DNA of 64,000 nt from Streptomyces sp. NBC_00433 (GTDB taxonomy: Bacteria; Actinomycetota; Actinomycetes; Streptomycetales; Streptomycetaceae). Position numbers and translations under genes: made by a program. Shown here in pieces: positions 1-7,659 of this stretch; within the stretch, counting starts at the first letter, position 1, and each line of letters begins with the position of its first letter. The notes beneath the pieces were generated by a model that had not been told where the DNA came from, did not search any database, and was given only the letters and a program-made list of their open reading frames with translations. The stretch lies in NCBI GenBank assembly GCA_036015235.1, contig CP107926.1:7253501-7317500 (forward strand), read 5' to 3'.

Positions 1-420
1 CAGTTCCTCGCGCCCCTGGGTGGGGCCCCCTTGCCGGAAGGGAGCGGCGTGCCTTCGCGCGGTAGCGGTAGGGCGGCCCCTTGCTCGGGGGTGCGGGGAA
101 TGGTGCGATCAGCCCCTGCTGGGCGTGTGGGCGTCACCGGTCGTGAGGGGCTGTTCGGTCGGTGCCGGGCCACCGGCTGGTGGGTGGTTGCGCGCGCAGT
201 TCCTCGCGCCCCTGGGTGGGGCCCCCTTGCCGGAAGGGAACGGCGTGCCCCACCGCGACCGGGGGAAGCGTGCCCCCTGCGGGAGGGGAACCGAACAGCC
301 CCGCGGCAGCGGATGGGCACCCCCTTGCCGGAAGGGAACCGCACGCCCCCCCGCGCGGTAGCGGATGCGCACCCCCTGCGGAAGGGGAGGCGGGGGCGGG
401 GAGGGCCTACGCTGAGTGGG
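1..420. repeat. Intergenic region with direct repeats
   Basis: No gene is supported here. A 43-bp block at 1-43 recurs without mismatch at 197-239, and the similarity continues for about ten more bases. A shorter core, CCCCTTGCCGGAAGGGA, appears in both copies and again near 321-337, with a degenerate relative near 370-390. The core can fold into a small CCTT/AAGG hairpin. The block begins with CAGTTCCTCGCGCCCC, a relative of the GGGGAACTGCGCG repeats found elsewhere in the window. Open frames across it are GC-rich artefacts. Confidence 0.7.
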
Positions 421-479
421 GCGGGCGGCGCGGGCCGCTCGCGTCGTCGAGCCCGACGTGTCGAATGGGAGCTGTCCCG

Positions 480-1955
480 ATGTCCGCAAGTCCTCTCGTC
501 CTGCCGCCCGTACGGCTGCTGTCCCCGGACGAACTGGCGCAACTGGCGCTGGCCGTGCCACTGCTCGACCGCGCGCTGCGGCTGGCCCGGTGGGCGGCGC
601 CGGAGCGCGCGGTGGACGCGATGGGGGGGCTGACGGACGCCGATCTGGTGGCCGCCGCCGAGGAGTTGGGCGGGGGAGAGGACGCGGACGACGTCTGGCT
701 CGTGGAGACCGCGCAGGCGTGGGCCGTCGCCGTGGACACCGGGCTGGTCGAGCTGGAGATCGAGGAGGAGGCGGAGGAGTCCACCCCGCCGGGTGAGGTG
801 GCCGGGCGGGCGGTGCCGGGCGAGGCGGCCGAGCGGCTGGCCGCGGGGGAGCCGCAGGATGTGCTGGACGTGTGGCTCGCCGCGGCCGAGGCCACGCTCG
901 CGGAGGCCGCGTCGCCGGACCTGGAGCAGCTGCCGGACGACCTGGGCGACGTGGACGAGCACGAGTGGGACCCGGAGGAGGAGGCCGAGTTCCTCGACAC
1001 CGCGCTGGCCAACCTCTACACCCTGATGGCGCTGGACGACGGCTCGGAGGCCACCCAGGGCGCGGTGCCGCTGCCGGTGCTGGCCGCGTCGCTGGTGGTG
1101 CCCGAGGAGATGGAGCAGCCGAGTGACGCGGTGCTCGAAGAGGTCACCGAGGTCATGATGCGGCTGGACGACCACTTCCGGGTGCTGGCGCCGTCGGGAC
1201 TGGTGGACTACCAGCCGGTGGACGAGGCGCTGATCGAGGAGGACGAGGAGCCGGGGCCGCAGGCGCAGGGCGGCGAGCTGGACCCGGAGGAGCTTTCCCG
1301 CTACGGGCTGGTGCGGCTCACCCCGCTCGGCGTGCACGGCCTGCGCGAGCTGCTCATGGACGCGGGCGCGGTGGCGCCGGTGGTGGGCGACCTCGCGGGC
1401 GCGACCGGCACCGACCTGCTGGACGCGCTGGCCGGCTACCCGGACCACACGGCCCGCGCGGAGGCGGAGCTGTGGCTCCTCGACCGCAAACCGGTGGACG
1501 CGGCGAAGGAGTTGCTGGCGGCGGCCCGCGGTGACGACGACGGCGCCCCGAGCCGGCGGCTGATGTGCCAGCAGACCCTGACCCTGGTGGGCACCGAGGC
1601 CGAGCCCGCCCTGCGCGAGGTGCTCGACGACCGGCAGCTCGGCGGTCTGGCCCGGGTGTGGCTCACCGAGAGCGGCGCGTCCGACGTCCCGACGCCCGAC
1701 GCGGACATGATCTTCTGGCTGACCATCGACACCCTGGCCGCCCAGCTGGCCGCGGACGACGACCCGGAGCTGCTGTCGGACCTGGTCCGCGACCTGGTCG
1801 CGCGGCACGACGGCTTCTTCGACGCGGCCTGGCGGGTGGAGCACCCGGCGACCGCCGACGTGCTGGAGGCGATGGGCCGGCTGCACCCGGACCGCAAGGC
1901 CGCCAAGGACGCCCGCAAGGCCGCCTTCAAGGCCCGCTCCCGCGACGGGGTCTGA
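480..1955 (+). CDS. Acidic protein of unknown function (491 aa)
   Basis: Product not recognised. The ATG at 480 is chosen because GGGAGC lies about 8 nt upstream; longer in-frame versions run into the repeat region. The protein is soluble, very rich in Asp and Glu (acidic stretches around residues 85-105 and 150-180), and has no signal peptide or membrane segment. Its start (SPDELAQLALAVPLLDRALR, then LARWAAPERAV) and its end (HPDRKAAKDARKAAF) resemble the protein at 52491-53861, so the two are probably distant paralogues with alpha-helical repeat-like C-terminal halves. It is followed by a strong terminator and appears monocistronic. Confidence 0.8.
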   Translation: MSASPLVLPPVRLLSPDELAQLALAVPLLDRALRLARWAAPERAVDAMGGLTDADLVAAAEELGGGEDADDVWLVETAQAWAVAVDTGLVELEIEEEAEESTPPGEVAGRAVPGEAAERLAAGEPQDVLDVWLAAAEATLAEAASPDLEQLPDDLGDVDEHEWDPEEEAEFLDTALANLYTLMALDDGSEATQGAVPLPVLAASLVVPEEMEQPSDAVLEEVTEVMMRLDDHFRVLAPSGLVDYQPVDEALIEEDEEPGPQAQGGELDPEELSRYGLVRLTPLGVHGLRELLMDAGAVAPVVGDLAGATGTDLLDALAGYPDHTARAEAELWLLDRKPVDAAKELLAAARGDDDGAPSRRLMCQQTLTLVGTEAEPALREVLDDRQLGGLARVWLTESGASDVPTPDADMIFWLTIDTLAAQLAADDDPELLSDLVRDLVARHDGFFDAAWRVEHPATADVLEAMGRLHPDRKAAKDARKAAFKARSRDGV

Positions 1956-1963
1956 GGACCGCC

Positions 1964-1999
1964 GGTCGGGGAGGGCGGCACCGTCCGCCCTCCCCGACC
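1964..1999 (+). terminator. Intrinsic terminator hairpin
   Basis: A 15-bp GC-rich perfect inverted repeat (arms 1964-1978 and 1985-1999, loop CACCGT) starts 8 bases after the stop of the preceding gene. There is no long U tract, which is usual for actinobacterial terminators. Confidence 0.75.
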
Positions 2000-2067
2000 C
2001 GCCCTTTGGGTCTCCCTTTGCGAATTCTTGGGGTCACCAGGAAGCCGCCCCTCTCCGTATCCGCTCC

Positions 2068-2089
2068 GTTCACCGGCAGTTGGCCGCCG
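2068..2089 (+). promoter_or_regulatory. Candidate PHO box upstream of phosphatase gene
   Basis: GTTCACCGGCA is followed directly by GTTGGCCGCCG, an 11-bp direct-repeat layout like Streptomyces PhoP sites. The first unit has a perfect GTTCACC, the second is degenerate. It lies about 55 nt before the start of a predicted phosphatase gene, which suits phosphate control. The assignment is inferred from motif and context. Confidence 0.4.
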
Positions 2090-2142
2090 GCCGGGAGCGT
2101 GGCCGCTGTATGCACGCGACATCGCGACATGAGGGAGCCACC

Positions 2143-3651
2143 GTGCCGCTCAGCCGGAGAGACTTCGTCCACCGTTCCGCGGCCACCGGCGCGGGGATCG
2201 CCCTCGCCGGCGCTGTCGACGTGCTGGCCACCGCGCCTGGCGCGCTCGCCGCGGGGGCGCCCGCGGGCCACGGCGACCACGACCACGATCACGGCCACCA
2301 GCACGGCCACTGCCCCGAGTTGGGCTACGGGCCGCTGATCGCCGACCCGGCGGGCCTGCTCGCGCTGCCGGCCGGCTTCGCCTACCGGGTCGTCACCCGT
2401 ACGGGTACGACCACGCTGGAGTCCGGTGAGACGACCCCGTCCAACCACGACGGCACCGCCGCCTTCGCGGGCGAGCGCGGCGCCACCCTGCTGGTCAACA
2501 ACCACGAGATCGGCGGCCCGCTGACCGCCGCGGCGCACCCCGTACCGCATGTCGCGGGGCTCGTATACGACCCCGCCGCGGCCGGCGGCTGCACGGTCGT
2601 CGAGGTGCCGAAGCACTGGCGCGGCGACGAGGACGGCCGCGGCAGGGGCCACGCGGAGCCGGTCACCGAGTGGGTCGGCATCGCCGGCACCGCCACCAAC
2701 TGCGCTGGCGGCGCGACCCCTTGGGGCACCTGGCTGACCTGCGAGGAGACCGAGGACCGGGCCGGCTCCAACGGCATGACCAAGGACCACGGCTACGTCT
2801 TCGAGGTCGACCCGCACGACCGGCACGCGAACCGTGATCCCAAGCCCGTCAAGGCACTGGGCCGTTACGCGCACGAGGCCGTCGTGGTGGACCCCAAGCG
2901 CGGCCACCTCTACCTCACCGAGGACGCGTCGGGCCCCAACGGCCTGCTCTACCGCTGGACTCCGCCGCACGGCTTCCACCACGGCCGCGGCCGGCTCGCC
3001 GGGCTCGGCGACACCGACGGTGTGCTGCAGGCCTTCCGCTGCTTCGACTCCCTCGGCCGCTTCGTGGACGACCTGTCCCGCGCGACGAGGATCGGCACCC
3101 GCTACGGCGTGGACTGGGTCGACGTCCCGGACCGCGACGCGCGGACCACCTCGGTCCGCAAGCAGTTCAGGGACGGCGAGGTCACCAGGGCGCGCAAGCT
3201 GGAGGGCATGTGGTGGGCCGACGGCGGCACTTACGTCGTGTCGTCCTTCGCCCGCGAGGAGAGCCCGGTCCAGCACGACGGCGCCGTGTGGTTCTACGAT
3301 CCGGCCCGCCGCACCCTGACCCTCAAGGTGCTGCTCGGCGTCAACACCGCGCCGGAGCAGGACGGCCCCTTCGACGGCCCCGACAACATCACGGTGTCGC
3401 CGTACGGCGGCCTGATCATCGCCGAGGACGGCGTCGGCGTGCAGCACCTGTTCGGCGCGCTGGACGACGGCCGCACCTACCCGCTGGCGCGCAACGAGCT
3501 GAACATCGGCAGCGAAGCGGAGCCGGAGTACAGCGAGTTCACCGGCGTGACCTTCTCGCCCGACGGCGAGACGCTCTTCGCCAACATCCAGACGCCGGGC
3601 ATCATGGTCGCCGTCACCGGCCCCTGGCGGCGCCAGAGTGCCCGCCGCTGA
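2143..3651 (+). CDS. PhoX-like (DUF839) phosphatase, Tat-exported
   Basis: A 502-residue protein of the DUF839/PhoX family, which contains secreted alkaline phosphatases and related beta-propeller enzymes. The GTG at 2143 follows a GGGAG site and places the twin-arginine motif SRRDFV directly at the N-terminus, followed by a hydrophobic stretch (about residues 14-35), so Tat export is expected. A His-rich run (GDHDHDHGHQHGH) follows the signal and may bind metal. Family-like stretches include CEETEDRAGSNG, GRYAHEAVVVDP, WADGGTYVVSSFAREES and FTGVTFSPDGETLFANIQTP. It is shorter than typical PhoX enzymes (about 650-700 residues), so phosphatase activity is inferred. It stands alone between two terminators. 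Confidence 0.8.
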   Translation: MPLSRRDFVHRSAATGAGIALAGAVDVLATAPGALAAGAPAGHGDHDHDHGHQHGHCPELGYGPLIADPAGLLALPAGFAYRVVTRTGTTTLESGETTPSNHDGTAAFAGERGATLLVNNHEIGGPLTAAAHPVPHVAGLVYDPAAAGGCTVVEVPKHWRGDEDGRGRGHAEPVTEWVGIAGTATNCAGGATPWGTWLTCEETEDRAGSNGMTKDHGYVFEVDPHDRHANRDPKPVKALGRYAHEAVVVDPKRGHLYLTEDASGPNGLLYRWTPPHGFHHGRGRLAGLGDTDGVLQAFRCFDSLGRFVDDLSRATRIGTRYGVDWVDVPDRDARTTSVRKQFRDGEVTRARKLEGMWWADGGTYVVSSFAREESPVQHDGAVWFYDPARRTLTLKVLLGVNTAPEQDGPFDGPDNITVSPYGGLIIAEDGVGVQHLFGALDDGRTYPLARNELNIGSEAEPEYSEFTGVTFSPDGETLFANIQTPGIMVAVTGPWRRQSARR

Positions 3652-3680
3652 GAGTCCACCCCCGGACGAACGGGGGCGAA

Positions 3681-3713
3681 CGGCCGCCCGGGAGCACGGC
3701 TCCCGGGCGGCCG
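3681..3713 (+). terminator. Strong intrinsic terminator
   Basis: A perfect 15-bp inverted repeat with a 3-nt loop (arms 3681-3695 and 3699-3713) lies 30 bases downstream of the phosphatase gene. The converging nuclease fragment ends at 3731, so it may act in both directions. Confidence 0.85.
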
Positions 3714-3730
3714 TATCGTTTCCGCGCGGG

Positions 3731-4000
3731 TCAGCAGCCGTTGAGTATCGAGCTGAGCGCCGACTTCTCCGCGCTGTCCACGGTCAGCCCGTAGTAGTGC
3801 TTGACCTGCACCCAGGCGCGGGCATAGGTGCACTGGTACGACGCGCGCGGCAGCCACTCGGCCGGGTCGTCGTCGCCCTTGGAGCGGTTGGACGACGCCG
3901 AGACGGCGATGAGCTGCGGACGGGTCACGTCGTTGGCCAGGCCCTGCCGCTGGGCGGTGGTCCACGCCCACGCGCCGGAGTCCCACGCCTCGGCCAGCGG
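3731..4000 (-). pseudogene. C-terminal half of a split secreted HNH nuclease gene
   Basis: Read on the minus strand this begins at PLAEAWDSGAWAWTTAQRQ and runs through RPQLIAVSASSNRSKGDDDP to AEKSALSSILNGC, the normal end of the secreted HNH nuclease family common in Streptomyces. Everything before PLAEAW is missing at this place: in intact relatives the metal-binding Asp-His (DxDH) precedes it by a few residues. That upstream half is found at 5074-5443 in the same orientation. The fragment has no start codon or ribosome-binding site of its own and is presumably not translated. It retains the SNRSKG helix of the beta-beta-alpha metal fold. Confidence 0.85.
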
Positions 4001-4001
4001 C

Positions 4002-4238
4002 GAACGGCACCGAGCCAAGAGTGGACCGGCTTCCGCAATTCCCGCGGATCGTCCGACCGACTCCTCGACCTCGGCCGCTGTGCGAGCGCTGACTACACGC
4101 CTGACGCGGCAAAGGCAGGCTCACCGCGAGGAGGTGGCAAGGCTCCGTAAGGCCCTGGAAGTCGCGCAAGGCGAGAACCTCGCTCTGCGGCGAGCGCTCG
4201 CCCAGTACGAGTGGCAGGCACTGGCTGGTGACGTCTGA
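4002..4238 (+). pseudogene. 3' fragment of an unidentified coiled-coil protein gene
   Basis: An open frame runs from the insertion boundary to TGA at 4236-4238. The plausible part reads AAVRALTTRLTRQRQAHREE, then VARLRKALEVAQGENLALRR, then ALAQYEWQALAGDV, a heptad-like helix typical of coiled coils. No start codon with a ribosome-binding site precedes it, and the 5' part lies over the nuclease remnant in another frame, so this looks like the tail of a gene cut at the insertion boundary. It vaguely resembles the C-terminal coiled coil of accessory proteins encoded beside transposon recombinases, but I cannot name it. Confidence 0.45.
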
Positions 4239-4263
4239 TACCAGACAAACGTCACCAGCCAGT
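4220..4263. terminator. Bidirectional terminator between convergent genes
   Basis: A perfect 15-bp inverted repeat (ACTGGCTGGTGACGT at 4220-4234, its complement at 4249-4263) encloses a 14-nt loop that contains a smaller GTCTG/CAGAC repeat. The stop codon of the plus-strand fragment is inside the structure and the minus-strand gene ends 7 bases beyond it. Confidence 0.85.
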
Positions 4264-4269
4264 TCCCTT

Positions 4270-4800
4270 CTAACCGATGCCGGTGACGCTGAGAGCCGTG
4301 GTCCAGTTCGCCTTGATCGCGGTGCGGGCAGCGTTGAGGGTGATGGTGCCCTTGCACACCGCGTTCTTCAGTTTCGTCTCCACACCGTCCTTGGTGGTGG
4401 AGTTCTTGGTGCCGGAGTGCGGCTCGGGCCACAGGTTGTTCGGATCCCGCGGTGATCCGCCGAGTTCGAGGGGGATCTGGTGGTCTTCCTCGTAGTCGGA
4501 CATGTTCGTGTCGCTGTACCCGTAGTCGATGATCCCCTGTGCTTTGAGCGCGTTGGTGTAGGAGGTGGGCGGGCGGACGGTCGCCGTCCAGCCGGACACG
4601 CAGATCGTGGAGCCGATCGTCGACTGGGTGACAGCAGAGTTGTACACACCGGGAGTACACGACCGGTCCGGCAGCGGCAGGTAGGACTGGGAGCAGGTGC
4701 TGGCCTGTGCGGTGCCGGCGCTGACGCCGAGGATGAGGCCGCTGATCGCCAAGGCGAGAGCAGAACCGGTGGCAGTCGCTATCCGTATTCGGGAAGACAT
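4270..4800 (-). CDS. Small secreted HNH-like protein
   Basis: A 176-residue exported protein. The ATG at 4800 follows a good GAGGAGA site. Residues 1-33 form a Sec signal peptide ending near AQA-ST. The mature part has four cysteines, fitting extracellular disulphides, and an HNH-like segment DHQIPLELGGSPRDPNNLWP: an Asp-His pair followed by the P-L-E-L-G-G and N-L-W-P elements seen in many small secreted actinobacterial proteins of this kind. Nuclease activity is plausible but not shown. The gene sits wholly inside the insert that splits the neighbouring HNH nuclease gene, so the insert replaced one secreted HNH-type gene with another. Confidence 0.75.
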   Translation of the reverse strand: MSSRIRIATATGSALALAISGLILGVSAGTAQASTCSQSYLPLPDRSCTPGVYNSAVTQSTIGSTICVSGWTATVRPPTSYTNALKAQGIIDYGYSDTNMSDYEEDHQIPLELGGSPRDPNNLWPEPHSGTKNSTTKDGVETKLKNAVCKGTITLNAARTAIKANWTTALSVTGIG

Positions 4801-4918
4801 GGGAATCTCGATCTCCTCAGATAGTCAGGCTCATGACAGGAATGTTTCGAGGACGTTGGGCAGCGCTCTGTCGTCCGGGCCGTGCCGCCGATCGTTGGGC
4901 TCCGCGGCACAGTCCGGG

Positions 4919-5443
4919 CTACAGACCGCGGGTGGCCTGGGTGGGAAGATTCGTCGCCGTATCAGGAGCGGCCGGCCGGTCGGTCCGAAGGGCCATCGCA
5001 TGTGTGAGCGGTATGCCGTCGACGTCTTGAACTGCTGCTTCAGGCACCTGGTTCATCACGGGTGCAGATAAGAGGTGGTCGACGTCGAACGTCGACGGGT
5101 TGGTGGTGGTCGCCCCGTCGTAGGCGCTGGTCCAACTGCCCGACGTGGACTTGCAGGAGCTGTCGGTCACCACACCGCTGCCGTCGCGCTTGAGGACGTA
5201 CTCGCGGGTGTCACAGGTCCCGGAGATGGTGATCCAGGTCGGGAAGAGGTCGCGGTTGTAGGTGGAGGCGTGCGTCTCGGGGGTCGCCGCCATCCCGGCG
5301 AGGTAAGTGCGGGCGGTGGAGGCGGCGATGGGGGTGGGCAGCGCGGCCTGTGCGGTGCCGCTGCTCGCCAGCAGGGCGGTGGCGGCGAGTGCGGCGGCGC
5401 CGGCGATCGAGCCTATTCGGAGTGCGGGACGGTTTGCGGGCAT
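4919..5443 (-). pseudogene. N-terminal half of the split secreted HNH nuclease gene
   Basis: Residues 1-33 are a Sec signal peptide, followed by PTPIAASTARTYLAGM and RDLFPTWITISGTCDTREYV, the standard start of the secreted HNH nuclease family. Family similarity runs to FDVDHL, encoded down to about 5074, which carries the first metal-binding Asp-His. After that the frame continues for about 50 unrelated residues to a stop at 4919. The natural continuation (PLAEAWDSG...) lies at 3731-4000. Any product would be secreted but lack most of the active site. The start is supported by GGGAG about 9 nt before ATG 5443. Confidence 0.85.
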
Positions 5444-5592
5444 GGCTGAGCGCTCCCGTGGCTAGGGGTGAGGATGGTGCGGACATGCCACTCCAGCGTC
5501 CCGGCCAGGGGTCTATGCGGGTAGATGGTCAGCGGTAAAATCTAGGTGACCATGACAAAAACGCCCGCGCGCGTGATGCGGTGAACGGACAC

Positions 5593-5631
5593 GCGGACGG
5601 CCCGGCTCCGCAAGGGAGTCGGGCCCGTCCG
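5593..5631 (-). terminator. Terminator hairpin after TerD-family gene
   Basis: GCGGACGGCCCGGCTCC at 5593-5609 pairs with GGAGTCGGGCCCGTCCGC with one bulge and one G-T pair, separated by a 4-nt loop. It lies about 45 bases past the stop of the minus-strand TerD-family gene. Confidence 0.65.
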
Positions 5632-5675
5632 CCGCGCCGCGGGTGAGCCGGGCCGCTCGCCGCGCCCGGGTCGGC

Positions 5676-6896
5676 TCAGAGGGCCGCGGCCCCCGGCTTG
5701 ACGAGGGACTTCGCGGTGCGCGCGTCCACGAACGAACCGAGCGCGGTCATCTCCCACTCGCCCGAGAACTGCTTGACCAGCTTGGCCATCAGCACACCCG
5801 TCTTGGCCTCGCCGCTGGTGAGGTCGAAGCGCACCAGCTCCTCGCCGGAAGCGGCGTCAAGCAGCCGGCAGTACGCCTTCGCGACCTTGTTGAACTTCTG
5901 CCCCGAATACGAGTTGACGGTGAAGAGCAGGCCGGTGGCCTCCGGCGGCAGCCCGCCGAGGTGGACGGTGATCGACTCGTCGTCGCCCGAGCCGTCGCCG
6001 GTGAGGTTGTCCCCGGAGTGCTGGATCGCGCCGTTCAGCACGGTGAGCCGGCCGAAGTAGCAGGTGTCCAGGTGGTTGCGCTGCGGGCCGTAGACGATGA
6101 CCGACGCGTCGAGGTCGATGTCCCGGCCGCCGAAGGCCGGCTCCCAGCCCAGGCCCATACGGACCGAGGACAGCAGCGGCTTGCCGCCCTTGACCAGCGA
6201 CACCGTCTCGTTCTTCCGCAGGTTGACCCGGCCCTTGTCCAGGTTGATCCGGCCGGACGCGGCGGACGCGGCCGCCGGGGGCTGGGCCGGCGGCGCGGCG
6301 GGCGGCGGGGGCGGCAGGTGGGTGGCCGCGGGTCCGGTCGGCGCGGCCTGCGGCGCCTGGGGTGCCTGCGCGGCCTGCGGCGCCGGTGCGGCGGGCTCGT
6401 CGACATTCACCCCGAAGTCGGTGGCGATGCCCGCCAGCCCGTTGGAATAGCCCTGCCCGACCGCGCGGACCTTCCAGGCGCCGCCCCTGCGGTAGACCTC
6501 GACCACCACCAGGGCGGTCTCCGGGCCGAGCCCGGCCGGGGCGAAGGTGGCGATCGCCGAACCGTCGTCGGCATTGCGCACGGTGGCCGTCGGCACCGTC
6601 CCCGCGAAGGCGGCGCCGCCGTCCAGGCTCGCCGTCACCACGATCTTCTCGATACCGGCGGGCACCGCCTCGGTGTCCACCGTGATGGCGTCAGGGCCGG
6701 AACCGCCGCCGGAGCGGTAGGTCACCCCCGGGCCGCCCTGCGGCTGGTTGTAGAAGACGAAGTCGTCGTCGGAGCGCACCTTGCCGTCGGCGGTGAGGAG
6801 CAGGCCCGAGACGTCGAGCCGCGCCGGCGCGGCCACCTCGACGGCCACGCGGGGGACGGACAGCGGCACGTTCGAGCCAGGTGTCATTGCGGTCAT
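5676..6896 (-). CDS. TerD-family protein with two TerD-like domains
   Basis: A 406-residue cytoplasmic protein. Residues about 1-175 form a TerD-like domain (VRSDDDFVFYNQPQ, ALVVVEVYRRGGAWKVRAVG). A linker rich in Pro, Ala and Gln spans about 176-215. A second domain covers 216-400, with the GGRDIDLDASVIVYG strand and the acidic loop SGDNLTGDGSGDDE; both are typical calcium-binding elements of TerD/TerZ proteins. The family is linked to tellurite and general stress tolerance, and Streptomyces often has several members with unclear individual roles. Starts at 6896 or 6886 are both possible. No other ter gene is adjacent. Confidence 0.85.
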   Translation of the reverse strand: MTAMTPGSNVPLSVPRVAVEVAAPARLDVSGLLLTADGKVRSDDDFVFYNQPQGGPGVTYRSGGGSGPDAITVDTEAVPAGIEKIVVTASLDGGAAFAGTVPTATVRNADDGSAIATFAPAGLGPETALVVVEVYRRGGAWKVRAVGQGYSNGLAGIATDFGVNVDEPAAPAPQAAQAPQAPQAAPTGPAATHLPPPPPAAPPAQPPAAASAASGRINLDKGRVNLRKNETVSLVKGGKPLLSSVRMGLGWEPAFGGRDIDLDASVIVYGPQRNHLDTCYFGRLTVLNGAIQHSGDNLTGDGSGDDESITVHLGGLPPEATGLLFTVNSYSGQKFNKVAKAYCRLLDAASGEELVRFDLTSGEAKTGVLMAKLVKQFSGEWEMTALGSFVDARTAKSLVKPGAAAL

Positions 6897-6931
6897 GTCC
6901 GGCTAACGACCGACTCCGCTTTGCGGTTCCA

Positions 6932-7633
6932 TTACCCGGCCGCCCGGGGGACGGCCCGTACGTCGAGGCCGTCGGTGGAGCGTGCGGGCAGCGCGAAGGC
7001 GGACACGGTCTCCGGCGGCAGCGGGCGCAGACCGAGCAGGCCGTGGACCGCCGCGGCGGTCAGCGTGTGCCACAGCCCGGCCTGCCGCAGCATGGCGTGG
7101 TCCCCGCCGGGCACCACGAAGCGGCACACCTGCGCGCCCGCGGCCCGTGCCCGTACCGCCGTCATCAGCGACTCGCGCGGCGAGGTGATCCGGTCGGCCG
7201 CCGCGTGCACGAACACCAGCCGCACACCGGCCAGCTGCTCGACCGGGTCCTCCGGCGGGCACCACGCGGCGAGCGCGACCACCCCCGCGACCCCCGGCTC
7301 CGCCGCGATCCGCAGCGCGGCCCTGGCCCCCATCGAATGGCCGACCAGCACGGTGGGAAGCCCCCCGGTGCGCTCCCGCAGCGCGGCCAGCGCCTCGGCG
7401 GCGTCCCGCGCGGCGTCCGCGCGCTCCCCGTTCCAGCCGCGGTGCCGGTAGCGCGCCTCGGCGACCGCCAGGCCGCCGCCCCTGCCGACGGCCGCCACGA
7501 ACGGCCGCATCCGCCGCGACGGCGGATTCAGCCACGAGGGGCGGCGCAGGCCGTGCTCCGCACCGCCGTGCAGCAGCAGCACGGCGCCCTCGGCGCCCGG
7601 CGCCGCCTCGCGCATCACGATCCGGGGGTCCAC
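6932..7633 (-). CDS. Alpha/beta hydrolase
   Basis: About 233 residues with a full alpha/beta-hydrolase layout: an oxyanion-type LLLHGGAEHG near residue 20, nucleophile elbow GHSMGARAAL, a late acid in HAAADRITS and the catalytic His in PGGDHAML. No signal peptide, so it is probably a cytoplasmic esterase or dienelactone-hydrolase-like enzyme. The GTG at 7633 abuts GGAGG and the true start is uncertain by several codons. It begins about 27 bases after the stop of the uronate dehydrogenase gene and is probably co-transcribed. Because uronate dehydrogenase makes an aldarolactone, a lactone-hydrolysing role is tempting, but this is only inference. Confidence 0.75.
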   Translation of the reverse strand: MDPRIVMREAAPGAEGAVLLLHGGAEHGLRRPSWLNPPSRRMRPFVAAVGRGGGLAVAEARYRHRGWNGERADAARDAAEALAALRERTGGLPTVLVGHSMGARAALRIAAEPGVAGVVALAAWCPPEDPVEQLAGVRLVFVHAAADRITSPRESLMTAVRARAAGAQVCRFVVPGGDHAMLRQAGLWHTLTAAAVHGLLGLRPLPPETVSAFALPARSTDGLDVRAVPRAAG

Positions 7634-7659
7634 CTCCGTACGATCCCACGGCTCCCGGG

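Larger units (their letters stand above)
4001..5073. mobile_element. ~1.07 kb insertion splitting the HNH nuclease gene
   Basis: The boundaries come from the two nuclease halves: coding similarity stops at 4000 and resumes at 5073. The insert holds, from left to right, the 3' end of a plus-strand reading frame with a coiled coil, a convergent terminator, a complete minus-strand gene for a small secreted HNH-like protein, and about 270 bp with no recognised gene. I see no transposase, no convincing terminal inverted repeats and no obvious target-site duplication, so the mechanism is unknown. It could be a degraded transposon remnant or a recombination product. Confidence 0.6.
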
